This document shows positions 51,062 to 61,605 of a stretch of DNA of 64,000 nt, in pieces. Numbering within the stretch: position 1 is the first letter of the stretch; each line of letters begins with the position of its first letter. A program made the position numbers and the translations under genes. The stretch comes from Quadrisphaera setariae (GTDB lineage: Bacteria; Actinomycetota; Actinomycetes; Actinomycetales; Quadrisphaeraceae), in contig NZ_VKAC01000001.1 of NCBI RefSeq assembly GCF_008041935.1, forward strand, positions 62,001-126,000. The letters run 5' to 3'. Under the pieces are notes generated by a model, which saw only the letters and a list, made by a program, of their open reading frames with translations, was not told the DNA's origin and made no database searches.

Positions 51062-51460
51062 ATGACCATGACAGACCCGATCGCGGACATGCTGACGCGC
51101 CTGCGGAACGCCAACTCGGCGTACCACGACGACGTCGCCATGCCGTACAGCAAGCTGAAGTCCCGCGTGGCGGAGATCCTCAAGAGCGAGGGCTACATCT
51201 CCTCCTGGCGCGTCGAGGACGCCGAGGTGGGCAAGCGCCTCGTGCTGGACCTCAAGTACGGCCCCAACCGGGAGCGCTCCATCGCCGGCCTGCGCCGCGT
51301 GAGCAAGCCCGGGCTGCGCGTGTACGCCAAGTCGACCAACCTGCCGCGCGTGCTGGGCGGCCTGGGGGTGGCGATCCTTTCGACCTCCTCCGGCCTCCTC
51401 ACGGACCGCCAGGCGAGCAAGCAGGGCGTGGGTGGGGAAGTCCTCGCCTACGTCTGGTGA
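51062..51460 (+). CDS. rpsH: 30S ribosomal protein S8
   Basis: 132 residues: '[29 protein letters not shown]', '[32 protein letters not shown]' and '[10 protein letters not shown]'. S8 binds 16S helix 21 and regulates the spc operon in E. coli. ATG 51062 chosen; ATG 51068 is possible two codons later. Confidence 0.98.
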   Translation: MTMTDPIADMLTRLRNANSAYHDDVAMPYSKLKSRVAEILKSEGYISSWRVEDAEVGKRLVLDLKYGPNRERSIAGLRRVSKPGLRVYAKSTNLPRVLGGLGVAILSTSSGLLTDRQASKQGVGGEVLAYVW

Positions 51461-51471
51461 GGGGGTAGAGC

Positions 51472-52020
51472 ATGTCGCGCATCGGAAGGCTCCCCGTGGC
51501 CGTGCCGGCCGGGGTGGACGTCACCATCGACGGCGCCGAGGGCCGCACCGTCACCGTCAAGGGCCCCAAGGGGACCCTCACGCACACCGTGCCCGCTCCG
51601 CTGTCCGTCGACCGCGGTGAGGACGGCGTCATCGCCGTCACCCGCCCGAACGACGAGCGGCTGTCGAAGTCGCTGCACGGCCTGACCCGCACGCTGCTGG
51701 CCAACATGGTCACCGGCGTGACGCAGGGCTTCGAGAAGCAGATGGAGATCGTGGGCACCGGCTACCGCGTGCAGGCACGCGGTTCCGACCTCGAGTTCGC
51801 CCTCGGCTTCAGCCACCCCGTGCTGGTCAAGGCGCCGGAGGGCATCACCCTCACGGTGTCCGCGCCCAACCGCTTCGCGGTGGCGGGCATCGACAAGCAG
51901 CGCGTCGGCGAGGTCGCCGCGAACATCCGCAAGCTGCGCAAGCCCGACCCCTACAAGGGCAAGGGCGTGCGCTACGCCGGCGAGGTCGTCCGGCGCAAGG
52001 TCGGGAAGGCTGGTAAGTAG
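51472..52020 (+). CDS. rplF: 50S ribosomal protein L6
   Basis: 182 residues: '[20 protein letters not shown]', '[10 protein letters not shown]', '[20 protein letters not shown]' and '[26 protein letters not shown]'. ATG 11 bases after rpsH. Confidence 0.98.
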   Translation: MSRIGRLPVAVPAGVDVTIDGAEGRTVTVKGPKGTLTHTVPAPLSVDRGEDGVIAVTRPNDERLSKSLHGLTRTLLANMVTGVTQGFEKQMEIVGTGYRVQARGSDLEFALGFSHPVLVKAPEGITLTVSAPNRFAVAGIDKQRVGEVAANIRKLRKPDPYKGKGVRYAGEVVRRKVGKAGK

Positions 52021-52022
52021 TC

Positions 52023-52418
52023 ATGGCTCTCGCCAGTAGGACGAAGCTCCTCCGCAAGGGCGCTGCCAAGACCGGCGCTGCCGCTCGCTCCCGCCGCCAC
52101 CTGCGCGTGCGCAAGAAGGTCTCCGGGACCGCGGTCCGCCCGCGTCTAGTGGTCACGCGCTCGGCGCGGCACATCGCCGTCCAGGTGGTGGACGACACCC
52201 TCGGCCGCACCCTGGCGTCGGCCTCCACCATGGAGGCGGACCTGCGCGGGCACGACGGCGACAAGACGGCCAAGGCCCGTCGCGTCGGCGAGCTCGTCGC
52301 CGAGCGCGCCAAGGCCGCGGGCGTCGAGGCCGTGGTCTTCGACCGCGGCGGCAACCGCTACCACGGCCGTGTGGCCGCAGTGGCGGACGGCGCCCGCGAG
52401 GGGGGGCTCTCCCTGTGA
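52023..52418 (+). CDS. rplR: 50S ribosomal protein L18
   Basis: 131 residues: '[35 protein letters not shown]', '[42 protein letters not shown]'. 5S rRNA-binding. ATG two bases after rplF. Confidence 0.97.
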   Translation: MALASRTKLLRKGAAKTGAAARSRRHLRVRKKVSGTAVRPRLVVTRSARHIAVQVVDDTLGRTLASASTMEADLRGHDGDKTAKARRVGELVAERAKAAGVEAVVFDRGGNRYHGRVAAVADGAREGGLSL

Positions 52419-52455
52419 GCACCCGTACGAACCTGAGCAACGGAAGGAACGCCTG

Positions 52456-53109
52456 ATGCCCGGACCACAGCGCAGGGGCGCCGGCGGCCCCCCCAGCGGG
52501 ACCGGCGGCCCGGGGAACGACCGCGGCCAGCGCGGCGGCAACGACCGGGGCGGGCGCGGCGGCAACGACCGCGGCGGCCGCGGCGGTGACGCCGAGCGCA
52601 GCCAGTTCCTGGAGCGCGTCGTGACCATCAACCGCGTCGCCAAGGTCGTCAAGGGCGGCCGCCGCTTCAGCTTCACCGCGCTGGTCGTGGTGGGCGACGG
52701 TGACGGCACCCTCGGCGTCGGCTACGGGAAGGCCAAGGAGGTGCCCGCGGCGATCGCCAAGGGCGTGGAGGAGGCGAAGAAGAACTTCTTCCGCGTCCCC
52801 CGCATCCAGGGCACCATCCCCCACCCCGTGCAGGGCGAGGAGGCCGCTGGTGTGGTCCTCCTGCGTCCGGCGAGCCCCGGTACCGGCGTCATCGCCGGTG
52901 GCCCGGTGCGCGCCGTGCTCGAGTGCGCCGGCATCCACGACGTGCTGAGCAAGTCGCTGGGCTCCTCCAACGCGATCAACATCGTGCACGCCACGGTGGC
53001 CGCGCTGAAGGGGCTCGAGCAGCCCGAGTCCGTCGCGGCGCGCCGCGGCCTGACGGTCGAGGAGGTCGCTCCGGCGGCCCTCCTGCGGGCCAGGGCGGCG
53101 GCTGTCTGA
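52456..53109 (+). CDS. rpsE: 30S ribosomal protein S5
   Basis: 217 residues: '[32 protein letters not shown]', '[29 protein letters not shown]' and '[32 protein letters not shown]'. The first 45 residues are Gly/Arg/Asp-rich with repeated GGNDRGGR units, a basic disordered tail. S5 contributes to decoding fidelity and the mRNA entry site. Stop shares a base with rpmD. Confidence 0.97.
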   Translation: MPGPQRRGAGGPPSGTGGPGNDRGQRGGNDRGGRGGNDRGGRGGDAERSQFLERVVTINRVAKVVKGGRRFSFTALVVVGDGDGTLGVGYGKAKEVPAAIAKGVEEAKKNFFRVPRIQGTIPHPVQGEEAAGVVLLRPASPGTGVIAGGPVRAVLECAGIHDVLSKSLGSSNAINIVHATVAALKGLEQPESVAARRGLTVEEVAPAALLRARAAAV

Positions 53110-53297
53110 TGGCGCAGCTCAAGGTGACCCAGGTCAAGTCGGAGATCGGTGGCAAGCAGAACCACCGCGACACGCTGCGGACCCTCGGCCTCAAGCGGAT
53201 CGGCCAGTCGGTCGTCCGCGAGGACCGTCCCGAGGTGCTCGGCATGCTGCGCGCGGTGCGCCACCTCGTGATCGTGGAGGAGGTGGACGCCCGATGA
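53109..53297 (+). CDS. rpmD: 50S ribosomal protein L30
   Basis: 62 residues: '[57 protein letters not shown]' (landmarks [19 protein letters not shown]). ATG overlaps rpsE by one base and the stop overlaps rplO by four. Confidence 0.97.
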   Translation: MAQLKVTQVKSEIGGKQNHRDTLRTLGLKRIGQSVVREDRPEVLGMLRAVRHLVIVEEVDAR

Positions 53298-53746
53298 GCG
53301 AGGAGTCCACGCTGAAGGTCCACCACCTGCGGCCCGCCCCCGGGGCGAAGACCGCGAAGACCCGCGTGGGTCGTGGTGAGGCCAGCAAGGGCAAGACCGC
53401 GGGCCGCGGCACCAAGGGCACGAAGGCCCGCTACCAGGTGTCCGCGCGCTTCGAGGGCGGCCAGATGCCCCTGCACATGCGCCTGCCCAAGCTGCGCGGC
53501 TTCACCAACCCGGCGAAGGTCGTGTCGCAGGTCGTCAACCTCGACCGCATCTCCGAGCTCTTCCCGCAGGGCGGGGAGATCGGGGTGGACGAGCTCGTGG
53601 CCGTCGGCGCCGTGCGCGCCGGGCAGCGGGTCAAGGTGCTCGGCACCGGTGACATCAGCGTCCCGGCCCAGGTGACGGCGCACGCGTTCTCGGCGTCGGC
53701 GGAGGCGAAGATCGCCGCTGCCGGCGGCACCACCACCCGGCTCTGA
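53294..53746 (+). CDS. rplO: 50S ribosomal protein L15
   Basis: 150 residues: '[40 protein letters not shown]', '[18 protein letters not shown]' and the C-terminal '[19 protein letters not shown]'. ATG overlaps rpmD stop. Ends the spc ribosomal genes; secY is 346 bases away. Confidence 0.98.
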   Translation: MSEESTLKVHHLRPAPGAKTAKTRVGRGEASKGKTAGRGTKGTKARYQVSARFEGGQMPLHMRLPKLRGFTNPAKVVSQVVNLDRISELFPQGGEIGVDELVAVGAVRAGQRVKVLGTGDISVPAQVTAHAFSASAEAKIAAAGGTTTRL

Positions 53747-53791
53747 CCGGGCGGAGGCGCTTGCGCCCCCCCGGGGACGCAGACCCGACGT

Positions 53792-53833
53792 GAGAGGGCC
53801 CGTGCCGCGCAGCAGCGCGGTGCGGGCCCTCTC
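53792..53833 (+). terminator. terminator after rplO
   Basis: Nineteen-base arms (53792-53810 and 53815-53833) with two central mismatches around an AGCA loop. The rest of the 346-base rplO-secY gap holds no gene that I can see, only a weak promoter candidate. Confidence 0.6.
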
Positions 53834-53915
53834 CCGCTCCCGGGCCGCGGCGCTCGGAGGCGGGCGCAGCGGCGGCCCGAGGTGCCGAGCGGCCACGGGC
53901 GGCCACCGCGCCGGG

Positions 53916-53921
53916 TAACCT
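53916..53921 (+). promoter_or_regulatory. candidate -10 box (TAACCT) of secY-adk-map
   Basis: TAACCT 171 bases before secY; no good -35. Suggested by the terminator upstream and the need for a separate secY transcript. Confidence 0.3.
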
Positions 53922-54092
53922 CGCCGGGTCGGCACCCGGGCCGCTCGGGGCGACCTCGAGCGGGGCGCCGGCACCGCGGGGCGCGTCATCACAGACCCGC
54001 ACCGCCGTCGCGGCCCCCGCGGGACGCGGCAGGTGCCGCGCTCGCAGCCGAGCCTCGGACGAGGTGCCGGCGCAGACTGACCAGGAGGACAC

Positions 54093-55397
54093 GTGCTAGG
54101 TGCGTTCGTGCGGGCGTTCAAGACGCCCGACCTGCGACGCAAGATCGTCTTCACGTTGGCGATCATGGCGGTGTTCCGCCTCGGGTCCTTCGTGCCGGCG
54201 CCCGGCGTCAGCTACCAGAACGTGCAGCAGTGCCTCGCCGGGCTCGACACCCAGAGCGACCTGCTCGGACTGGTCAACCTCTTCAGCGGCGGAGCGCTGC
54301 TGCAGCTGAGCGTCTTCGCGCTCGGGATCATGCCGTACATCACCGCGAGCATCATCATCCAGCTGCTGCGCGTGGTCATCCCCCGCTTCGAGGAGCTGCA
54401 CAAGGAGGGGCAGTCCGGCACCGCGAAGCTCACGCAGTACACGCGGTACCTGACGATCGCCCTGGCCGTGCTGCAGTCCACGACCTACGTGGCCGTGGCC
54501 CGCTCGGGCAACCTCTTCGGCTCGAGCTCCGGCGCCTGCGCCGACGTGATCCCGAACGACTCGGTGCCCGTCCTGCTCCTCATGGTCCTCACCATGACCG
54601 CCGGCACCGGACTGGTCATGTGGATGGGCGAGATGGTGACCGAGCGCGGTGTCGGCAACGGCATGTCGCTGCTCATCTTCACCTCCGTCGCCGCCCAGTT
54701 CCCCACCTCCATCGCCGCCATCGGGCGCGAGCGGGGCTGGGGGACCATGGCCCTGGTGATCGGCCTCGGCCTGCTCATCGTCGCGGCTGTGGTCTTCGTC
54801 GAGCAGTCCCAGCGCCGCATCCCGGTCCAGTACGCCAAGCGGATGGTCGGGCGCCGCATGTACGGCGGCACGAGCACGTACATCCCGATGAAGGTCAACA
54901 TGGCCGGCGTCATCCCGGTCATCTTCGCCTCGTCGCTGCTGTACCTGCCGGGTCTCGCCGCGCAGTTCGGCGATCCGACGTCCAGCTGGGTGACGTTCAT
55001 CCGCAACACCTTCACGCGGGGCGACCACCCGGCGTACATCATCGCGTACGTCCTGCTCATCGTCTTCTTCACGTACTTCTACGTCGCCATCACGTTCAAC
55101 CCGGACGAGGTGGCTGACAACATCAAGCGGGTCGGCGGCTTCATCCCCGGCGTCCGCGCGGGCCGTCCCACGGCCGAGTACCTCGACCACGTCCTGACGC
55201 GCATCACCCTGCCGGGGGCCCTGTACCTGGGGCTCGTGGCGCTGGTGCCCCTGGTCGCCCTCGTGGCGGTGGGGGCCAACCAGAACTTCCCCTTCGGTGG
55301 TACGTCCATCCTCATCGTCGTCGGCGTCGGCCTGGAGACGGTGAAGCAGATCGAGTCCCAGCTCCAGCAGCGCCACTACGAGGGGTTCCTCCGTTGA
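54093..55397 (+). CDS. secY: preprotein translocase subunit SecY
   Basis: 434 residues, ten membrane helices. 'DLRRKIVFTLAIMAVFRLGSFVPAPGV', plug region after helix 1, 'FALGIMPYITASIIIQLL' (helix 2), 'GNGMSLLIFTSVAAQFP' and the cytosolic loops 'RRIPVQYAKRMVGRRMYGG' and 'GIRPG'-equivalent 'GFIPGVRAGRPTAEYL' identify it. Pore of the Sec channel with SecE and SecG. GTG after CAGGAGGACAC; stop overlaps adk (TTGA). Confidence 0.98.
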   Translation: MLGAFVRAFKTPDLRRKIVFTLAIMAVFRLGSFVPAPGVSYQNVQQCLAGLDTQSDLLGLVNLFSGGALLQLSVFALGIMPYITASIIIQLLRVVIPRFEELHKEGQSGTAKLTQYTRYLTIALAVLQSTTYVAVARSGNLFGSSSGACADVIPNDSVPVLLLMVLTMTAGTGLVMWMGEMVTERGVGNGMSLLIFTSVAAQFPTSIAAIGRERGWGTMALVIGLGLLIVAAVVFVEQSQRRIPVQYAKRMVGRRMYGGTSTYIPMKVNMAGVIPVIFASSLLYLPGLAAQFGDPTSSWVTFIRNTFTRGDHPAYIIAYVLLIVFFTYFYVAITFNPDEVADNIKRVGGFIPGVRAGRPTAEYLDHVLTRITLPGALYLGLVALVPLVALVAVGANQNFPFGGTSILIVVGVGLETVKQIESQLQQRHYEGFLR

Positions 55398-56056
55398 CCA
55401 ACAGCTCTGACACCCGCGCCACCGCCGTCGACGCCGGCCCCGCCGCCACGCCCTCGCGCGTGGTGCTCCTGGGGCCCCCGGGAGCCGGCAAGGGCACCCA
55501 GGCGGCGCTCCTGGCCCAGCGCCTCGGCGTGCCTGCCATCTCGACCGGTGACATCTTCCGGGCCAACACGGCGGCGGGCACCGACCTGGGGCGCGAGGCG
55601 CAGAAGTACATGGACGCCGGCGAGTACGTGCCGGACGAGGTGACCAACCGCATGGTGGCCGACCGCCTGGCCCAGCCCGACGCGTCCGCCGGCTTCCTGC
55701 TGGACGGGTACCCCCGCACCACCGCGCAGGTGCGCACCCTGGACGAGGTCCTCGCCGCGCACGCGACGAGCCTGGACGCGGTCCTCGAGATCACCGCGGA
55801 CGTCGACGTCGTCGTCGAGCGCCTCCTCAAGCGCGCCAGCGAGCAGGGCCGCAGCGACGACACCGAGGAGGTCGTGCGCCGCCGGCTCGAGGTCTACGCG
55901 GAGCAGACCGCCCCCCTGGCCGCCGCGTACGCGACGCGCGGCCTGCTCGTGACGGTCGACGGCGTGGGTGCCGTGGACGAGGTCGCGCAGCGCGTGGTGG
56001 CGGCGCTGCGGGCCGCGGGTGGCGACGCGGGCAGCGCCGCCGCCGCCGGCGCCTGA
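55394..56056 (+). CDS. adk: adenylate kinase
   Basis: 220 residues. P-loop 'GPPGAGKGTQ' (27-36), 'ISTGDIFRANTAAGTDLGREAQKYMDAGEYVPDEV', 'GFLLDGYPRTTAQ' and the short-lid form 'RLLKRASEQGRSDDTEEVVRRRLEVY' without zinc cysteines. Converts AMP plus ATP to two ADP. The TTG start overlaps the secY stop by four bases, with GAGGGG eight bases upstream; the first 21 residues are an unconserved Ala/Thr lead, so a later start is conceivable. Confidence 0.96.
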   Translation: MTNSSDTRATAVDAGPAATPSRVVLLGPPGAGKGTQAALLAQRLGVPAISTGDIFRANTAAGTDLGREAQKYMDAGEYVPDEVTNRMVADRLAQPDASAGFLLDGYPRTTAQVRTLDEVLAAHATSLDAVLEITADVDVVVERLLKRASEQGRSDDTEEVVRRRLEVYAEQTAPLAAAYATRGLLVTVDGVGAVDEVAQRVVAALRAAGGDAGSAAAAGA

Positions 56057-56073
56057 GAGCCGGGTCTGCGGCG

Positions 56074-56928
56074 GTGCTGGGGCGCGAGCGGATCGAGTAC
56101 AAGAAGCCTGACCAGGTGCTCCTCATGCGCCGGGCGGGGCTCGTGGTGGCGCAGGCCCTCGCCGCGGTGCGGGCGGCGGCCCGCCCCGGCGTGACGACGG
56201 GTGACCTCGACGCCGTGGCCGCCGAGGTCATCCGCAGCGCTGGCGCGACGCCGTCGTTCCTGGGGTACCACGGGTACCCCAGGACGCTCTGCACCTCGGT
56301 GGGGGCGGAGGTGGTGCACGGGATCCCCGGTGACCGGGTGCTGGTGGCTGGTGACGTCCTCAGCGTCGACTGCGGCGCCGTGGTGGACGGCTGGCACGGC
56401 GACGCCGCGTTCTCGGTGGTCGTCGGGGACGTCGAGCACCACGACCCCGCCGACGTCGCGCTGGTCGAGACCACCCGCCGATCGATGTGGGAGGGCATCG
56501 CGGCCCTCGCCCGGGGGCTGGCGCAGGGCCAGCGGCTCGGTGTGGTGGGTGACGCGGTCGAAGGCTCCGTGGAGGACGCCGCAGCGGGCGGCGGCGCTCC
56601 GCTGGCCGTCGTCGACGGGTACGTGGGCCACGGCATCGGCACCGCCATGCACCAGGCCCCCGAGGTGCTCAACCACCGGAGCCGCTCCCGCGGCCCGAAG
56701 CTGCGCCCGGGCCTGTGCGTCGCCGTGGAGCCGATGCTCAGCCGCGGGACCGCCGACACCGACGTCCTCGACGACGGCTGGACCGTGGTGACCTCGGACG
56801 GCGCTCGGGCCGCGCACTGGGAGCACACCGTCGCCCTGGGGGAGCGCGGCGCCTGGGTGCTCACCGCAGAGGACGGCGGCGCGGCCGAGCTAGCCGCCCG
56901 AGGCGTCCAGGTGGCTCCCCTGGCCTGA
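56074..56928 (+). CDS. map: methionine aminopeptidase, type I
   Basis: 284 residues. All metal ligands and the catalytic His are present: His in 'SVGAEVVHGIPG', the two Asp in 'LSVDCGAVVDGWHGDAAFS', His in 'GHGIGTAMHQAP', Glu in 'CVAVEPML' and Glu in 'AHWEHTVAL'. Removes the initiator methionine. GTG start 17 bases after adk. The protein ends with a short Ala-rich tail. Confidence 0.96.
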   Translation: MLGRERIEYKKPDQVLLMRRAGLVVAQALAAVRAAARPGVTTGDLDAVAAEVIRSAGATPSFLGYHGYPRTLCTSVGAEVVHGIPGDRVLVAGDVLSVDCGAVVDGWHGDAAFSVVVGDVEHHDPADVALVETTRRSMWEGIAALARGLAQGQRLGVVGDAVEGSVEDAAAGGGAPLAVVDGYVGHGIGTAMHQAPEVLNHRSRSRGPKLRPGLCVAVEPMLSRGTADTDVLDDGWTVVTSDGARAAHWEHTVALGERGAWVLTAEDGGAAELAARGVQVAPLA

Positions 56929-56953
56929 GGCGAGCAGCCGGAAGGGGAGCGAT

Positions 56954-56983
56954 TTCACCGAGCCGGGTGCTGTGGCTTAGCAT
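56954..56983 (+). promoter_or_regulatory. infA operon promoter
   Basis: TTCACC (56954-56959), 18-base spacer, TAGCAT (56978-56983), 133 bases before infA and just after map. Confidence 0.5.
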
Positions 56984-57116
56984 GGAGGGTCGCTCCCGTG
57001 CGTCCGCCCTCTCGTGGTCGGTCACCTGCGGAGCCCGACCGGTCCCCAACGACCGGTCGACGACCAGTTGCAAGGGCCGGAGGCGCGAGCGCGCCGCCGG
57101 TCGGTGAGCGGAGGAC

Positions 57117-57338
57117 ATGCCCAAGAAGGACGGCGTCATCGAGATCGAGGGCGCGGTGGTCGAGGCCCTGCCGAACGCCATGTTCCGCGTGGAGCTCTCG
57201 AACGGCCACAAGGTGCTCGCACACATCTCGGGGAAGATGCGGCAGCACTACATCCGGATCCTCCCCGAGGACCGGGTGGTCGTGGAGCTCAGCCCCTACG
57301 ACCTCTCCCGCGGTCGCATCGTCTACCGCTACAAGTGA
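57117..57338 (+). CDS. infA: translation initiation factor IF-1
   Basis: 73 residues, single S1-like OB fold: '[71 protein letters not shown]' (landmarks [21 protein letters not shown]). Blocks the A site during initiation. ATG after GCGGAGGAC. Confidence 0.98.
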   Translation: MPKKDGVIEIEGAVVEALPNAMFRVELSNGHKVLAHISGKMRQHYIRILPEDRVVVELSPYDLSRGRIVYRYK

Positions 57339-57399
57339 GCCGCTCACACCACGGTTCGCAGCTCCCCACCCGCAGCCACTCCCGCACGACAGGACGATC

Positions 57400-57513
57400 A
57401 TGAAGGTCAAGCCGAGCGTCAAGCAGATCTGCGACAAGTGCAAGGTGATCCGCCGGCACGGTCGCGTGATGGTCATCTGCGAGAACCTGCGCCACAAGCA
57501 GCGCCAGGGCTGA
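57400..57513 (+). CDS. rpmJ: 50S ribosomal protein L36
   Basis: 37 residues, too short for most ORF callers: '[20 protein letters not shown]' then '[17 protein letters not shown]'. The zinc ligands Cys11, Cys14, Cys27 and His32 are all present (C+ form). ATG after AGGACGATC, 61 bases after infA. Confidence 0.97.
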   Translation: MKVKPSVKQICDKCKVIRRHGRVMVICENLRHKQRQG

Positions 57514-57675
57514 GCAGAGCCCCACCGCACGACGCAGCACCAGCTCCACCCGCACCACCCAGCTCGAAGAGCAGCCCACGGCCCCCAGGGCCGACACCCC
57601 CGGCCCGGAGGCCGAGGACCCGCCGCCCGGCGGGGAGGGGCTGCCGCAGACCTCCGGATGACGGACAGGACAGCA

Positions 57676-58056
57676 GTGGCACGCATCGTCGGCGTCGACC
57701 TCCCCCGCGAGAAGCGGCTCGAGGTGGCGCTCACCTACATCTTCGGCATCGGCCGGACCCGCGCGCACGAGGTGCTCGCAGCGACCGGCATCAGCGGTGA
57801 CGTCCGCGTCCGCGACCTCGGGGAGCCCGAGCAGGTCGCGCTGCGCGAGTACATCGAGGCGAACTTCCGGGTCGAGGGCGACCTGCGCCGCGAGGTGTCC
57901 GCCGACATCCGCCGCAAGGTCGAGATCGGCACCTACGAGGGTCTGCGGCACCGTCGCGGCCTGCCCGTGCGCGGCCAGCGCACCAAGACCAACGCGCGCA
58001 CCCGCAAGGGCCCGAAGCGCACGGTCGCCGGCAAGAAGAAGGCCGGGCGCAAGTGA
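57676..58056 (+). CDS. rpsM: 30S ribosomal protein S13
   Basis: 126 residues from GTG 57676: '[33 protein letters not shown]', '[38 protein letters not shown]'. The GTG is chosen because S13 begins 'MARI'; an in-frame ATG at 57658 would add six residues. The 162-base gap after rpmJ holds only GC-rich sequence with possible small stems. Confidence 0.97.
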   Translation: MARIVGVDLPREKRLEVALTYIFGIGRTRAHEVLAATGISGDVRVRDLGEPEQVALREYIEANFRVEGDLRREVSADIRRKVEIGTYEGLRHRRGLPVRGQRTKTNARTRKGPKRTVAGKKKAGRK

Positions 58057-58172
58057 CGCGCGGCTGAGCGGCGCCAGCGCCCGGACCTCCGGACCCGCGC
58101 AGCGCACGCCAGCCGCCCCACCGGCCCGCTCGGGCCCGCCGCTCACGAGACCCCAGACCCAGGAGAAGAGCC

Positions 58173-58586
58173 ATGCCCCCCACCACCCGTCGCGCCGCAG
58201 CTGGCGCCGCTCGCCGTCCGCGCCGCAAGGAGCGGAAGAACGTCGCCGTCGGCCAGGCGCACATCAAGAGCACCTTCAACAACACGATCGTGTCGATCAC
58301 CGACCCCTCGGGCGCCGTGATCTCCTGGGCCTCGGCCGGCCAGGTCGGGTTCAAGGGCTCGCGCAAGTCCACCCCGTTCGCCGCGCAGATGGCCGCCGAG
58401 GCCGCTGCCCGTCGTGCGCAGGAGCACGGCATGCGCAAGGTCGACGTCTTCGTCAAGGGCCCCGGCTCCGGCCGCGAGACCGCCATCCGCTCCCTGCAGG
58501 CCACCGGCCTCGAGGTCGGGCAGATCTCCGACGTCACGCCCGTCCCGCACAACGGCACGCGCCCCCCGAAGCGCCGCCGCGTCTGA
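58173..58586 (+). CDS. rpsK: 30S ribosomal protein S11
   Basis: 137 residues: '[60 protein letters not shown]' region (landmarks [20 protein letters not shown]) and '[17 protein letters not shown]'. In this genome rpoA follows directly; rpsD is not between them. Confidence 0.98.
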   Translation: MPPTTRRAAAGAARRPRRKERKNVAVGQAHIKSTFNNTIVSITDPSGAVISWASAGQVGFKGSRKSTPFAAQMAAEAAARRAQEHGMRKVDVFVKGPGSGRETAIRSLQATGLEVGQISDVTPVPHNGTRPPKRRRV

Positions 58587-58729
58587 CCCCTCTGCCGTGG
58601 CGCGGGCCCTGAGGCCCGCGCCACGACGAGCTCCACCAGCCCCACCCCCCGGGCGGCAGACCGACGCCGCCCGGGGTGCTCGTACGCCGCTGGGTCATAT
58701 GGCGGACCCGCGACAGGAAGGCACCGACA

Positions 58730-59746
58730 GTGCTCATCGCACAGCGCCCCACGCTCCTCGAGGAGCCGATCGCCGAGCACCGCTCGCGGTTCGTCATCGA
58801 GCCGCTCGAGCCCGGCTTCGGCTACACCCTCGGCAACTCCCTGCGCCGCACGCTGCTCTCGTCCATCCCGGGCGCGGCCGTGACGAGCATCCGCATCGAC
58901 GGCGTGCTCCACGAGTTCAGCACCGTGCCGGGCGTCAAGGAGGACGTCACCGAGCTCATCCTGGGCATCAAGGGCCTGGTCGTCTCCAGCGAGCACGACG
59001 AGCCCGTGGTGATGTACCTGCGCAAGCAGGGCCCCGGCGTCGTGACCGCCGCCGACATCGCGCCCCCGGCCGGTGTCGAGGTCCACAACCCCGAGCTGGA
59101 GCTCGCCACCCTCGACGAGACCGCTCGCCTCGAGGTGGAGCTGACCGTCGAGCGCGGCCGCGGCTACGTCTCGGCCGCCCAGAACAAGGACGCCGACGCC
59201 GAGATCGGCCGCATCCCGGTCGACTCGATCTACTCGCCGGTCCTCAAGGTGACGTACAAGGTCGAGGCGACCCGCGTCGAGCAGCGCACCGACTTCGACC
59301 GCCTCGTCGTCGACGTGGAGACCAAGCCGTCCACGCGTCCCCGTGACGCGATGGCGAGCGCGGGCAAGACGCTCATGGAGCTGTTCGGCCTGGCGCGCGA
59401 GCTCAACGTCGAGGCCGAGGGCATCGACATCGGCCCCTCGCCGTCCGACGCGGCGCTGGCCGCTGACCTGGCGCTGCCGATCGAGGAGCTGGAGCTCACG
59501 GTCCGCTCCTACAACTGCCTCAAGCGCGAGGGCATCCACACCGTGGGTGAGCTCACCGCGCGCAGCGAGGCGGACCTCATGGACATCCGCAACTTCGGTG
59601 CGAAGTCCATCGACGAGGTCAAGGTGAAGCTGCAGGGCATGGGCCTGCAGCTCAAGGACAGCCCGCCCGGGTTCGACCCCGGCCTGGCGGTCGACAGCTA
59701 CGGCGCGGACGACGACTCCGCGTTCGCCGAGACCGAGCAGTACTGA
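58730..59746 (+). CDS. rpoA: DNA-directed RNA polymerase alpha subunit
   Basis: 338 residues. N-terminal assembly domain ('[44 protein letters not shown]') and C-terminal domain with the helix-hairpin region ('[53 protein letters not shown]') that binds UP elements and activators. GTG at 58730 with CAGGAAG upstream; similarity starts here. Confidence 0.98.
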   Translation: MLIAQRPTLLEEPIAEHRSRFVIEPLEPGFGYTLGNSLRRTLLSSIPGAAVTSIRIDGVLHEFSTVPGVKEDVTELILGIKGLVVSSEHDEPVVMYLRKQGPGVVTAADIAPPAGVEVHNPELELATLDETARLEVELTVERGRGYVSAAQNKDADAEIGRIPVDSIYSPVLKVTYKVEATRVEQRTDFDRLVVDVETKPSTRPRDAMASAGKTLMELFGLARELNVEAEGIDIGPSPSDAALAADLALPIEELELTVRSYNCLKREGIHTVGELTARSEADLMDIRNFGAKSIDEVKVKLQGMGLQLKDSPPGFDPGLAVDSYGADDDSAFAETEQY

Positions 59747-59862
59747 CCCGCTGCTGGCCGCCACCGGCCAGCACCGAGCGCCCCAGGGGCGCCGGGCCCC
59801 ACGGCCCGGCGTCCGGGTCGCTCAGCAGCACCGACGCACGACTGACGATCACTGGAGACGAG

Positions 59863-60432
59863 ATGCCCACCCCCACCAAGGGTCCGCGGCTCGGCAGCGG
59901 CCCGGCGCACGAGCGCCTGCTGCTCGCCGGCCTGGCCACCCAGCTGTTCGAGCACCGCAGCATCACGACCACGGAGGCCAAGGCCAAGCGCCTGCGCCCC
60001 CTGGCCGAGCGCCTGGTGACGTTCGCGAAGCGCGGCGACCTCGCCGCCCGCCGCCGCGTCCTGTCGACGGTGAAGGACAAGGGCGTCGTGCACGCGCTCT
60101 TCACCGAGATCGGGCCGGCCATGGCCGAGCGCCCGGGCGGCTACACCCGCATCACGAGGATCGGTCCCCGCAAGGGAGACAAGGCCCCCATGGCCGTGAT
60201 CGAGCTGGTCCTGGAGCCCCTGACCGCCCGTGCCGCCACGGTGCGGGAGGCCGAGGCCGCCACGGCGCGCTCCGCGCGCGGCAACCAGCCCGCCGCCGCG
60301 CCGGCCGAGGAGCAGGCCGAGCCCACCACCGAGGCGGCCCCCGCCGCCGAGGCCGGCGAGACCACCGCTGTGACCCCGGCCGAGTCGCAGGTCGACGACG
60401 CCGCCGGTTCGGCCGAGGCGCCCAAGGCCTGA
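59863..60432 (+). CDS. rplQ: 50S ribosomal protein L17
   Basis: 189 residues. Core to about residue 118: '[54 protein letters not shown]' and '[23 protein letters not shown]'. The last 70 residues are an Ala/Glu/Pro/Thr tail, a common actinobacterial addition of unknown role. ATG after TGGAGACGAG. Followed by a very strong terminator. Confidence 0.97.
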   Translation: MPTPTKGPRLGSGPAHERLLLAGLATQLFEHRSITTTEAKAKRLRPLAERLVTFAKRGDLAARRRVLSTVKDKGVVHALFTEIGPAMAERPGGYTRITRIGPRKGDKAPMAVIELVLEPLTARAATVREAEAATARSARGNQPAAAPAEEQAEPTTEAAPAAEAGETTAVTPAESQVDDAAGSAEAPKA

Positions 60433-60445
60433 CGACCTCCGCGTC

Positions 60446-60485
60446 CACGAGGACCCCCGCACCGCGAGGTGCGGGGGTCCTCGTG
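60446..60485 (+). terminator. terminator after rplQ
   Basis: Perfect 18-base arms (60446-60463 and 60468-60485) around a GCGA tetraloop, 14 bases after the rplQ stop. Closes the alpha operon. Confidence 0.7.
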
Positions 60486-60572
60486 CGTCCACGGGGCCGG
60501 GGCCGGTGCGGCCCCGTGCGAGCCGGCCGGGTCAGGCGAGGCGGTGGCGAGGACCCGTGGCAGGGTCTCCGG

Positions 60573-61580
60573 GTGTCCGACACCGAGGTCCAGCCGCCCC
60601 ACGGGGCCCCGGGCGGTCCGCTGGGACCGTCGGGGGGCTCGGCCGGAGGAGCACCGCCGTCGGTGCGGGTGAGGGTCGACCTCTCCTACGACGGCACGGA
60701 CTTCGCCGGGTGGGCGCGCCAGCCGGGGCTGCGGACCGTGCAGGGGGAGCTGGAGGCCGCTCTGGGACGCGTCCTGCGCCTCCCAGGGCCCCCGACGACC
60801 GTCGTGGCCGGCCGCACCGACGCCGGGGTGCACGCCCGCGGTCAGGTGGTCCATGTGGACGTCCCCGCCGCCGCCTGGGAGCAGCTGCCAGGACGGTCCG
60901 TCCGGCCGCCGGCCGAGGCGCTCGTGACGCGCCTGGCGGGCGTCCTGCCGCCCGATGCGGTGGCGGTCGCGGCCGCGGTGGCACCCGACGGCTTCGACGC
61001 CCGCTTCGCGGCGCTGAGACGCCACTACGCCTACCGCCTGTCCGACCGCCCGGGCGGCCCCGACCCGCTGCGCCGTCGCGACGTCGTCGACGCGCGACGG
61101 GCCGGTGGGAGCCCCCGAGGGCGCCTCGACGTGGCGGCGATGGACGCGGCGTCCGCAGCGCTGGAGGGCCTCCACGACTTCGCCGCGTTCTGCCGCCCTC
61201 GCGAGGGTGCGACCACGACGCGGACCCTGCTGCGCTACCGCTGGCGGCGGCAGGACCCGCAGCTGCCCGCGGGGGAGGCGGACCTCGTGGTGGCGGAGGT
61301 GGTCGCCGACGCCTTCTGCCACTCCATGGTCAGGGCCCTGGTGGGGGCGGCCCTGGCCGTGGGCGCCGGCCGCAGGCCCGTCGACTGGCCGGCGCAGGTG
61401 CTCGCCGCGGCGCGGCGCGACCCGGGCGTCACGGTGGCGCCCGCGCACGGGCTGGTCCTCGAACGGGTGGACTACCCCGAGGAGCACCTGCTCGCCGCCC
61501 GTGTGAGCCAGGCCCGCGCCCGCCGAGACGGCGGGTCCGCTGCCGCGCGCACCACCGGCGGCGCTCGGCAGGACGTGTGA
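60573..61580 (+). CDS. truA: tRNA pseudouridine synthase A
   Basis: 335 residues. '[33 protein letters not shown]', the catalytic Asp83 in '[16 protein letters not shown]', '[18 protein letters not shown]', '[19 protein letters not shown]' and '[12 protein letters not shown]' identify TruA, which modifies U38-U40 of the anticodon stem. GTG 60573 gives a 30-residue Pro/Gly lead before the core; a GTG near 60663 would start at the core. CAGGGT six bases before GTG 60573 could be a -10 box. Confidence 0.95.
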   Translation: MSDTEVQPPHGAPGGPLGPSGGSAGGAPPSVRVRVDLSYDGTDFAGWARQPGLRTVQGELEAALGRVLRLPGPPTTVVAGRTDAGVHARGQVVHVDVPAAAWEQLPGRSVRPPAEALVTRLAGVLPPDAVAVAAAVAPDGFDARFAALRRHYAYRLSDRPGGPDPLRRRDVVDARRAGGSPRGRLDVAAMDAASAALEGLHDFAAFCRPREGATTTRTLLRYRWRRQDPQLPAGEADLVVAEVVADAFCHSMVRALVGAALAVGAGRRPVDWPAQVLAAARRDPGVTVAPAHGLVLERVDYPEEHLLAARVSQARARRDGGSAAARTTGGARQDV

Positions 61581-61605
61581 CGCGCCCCGTGGCAGCCTCG
61601 GGAGC

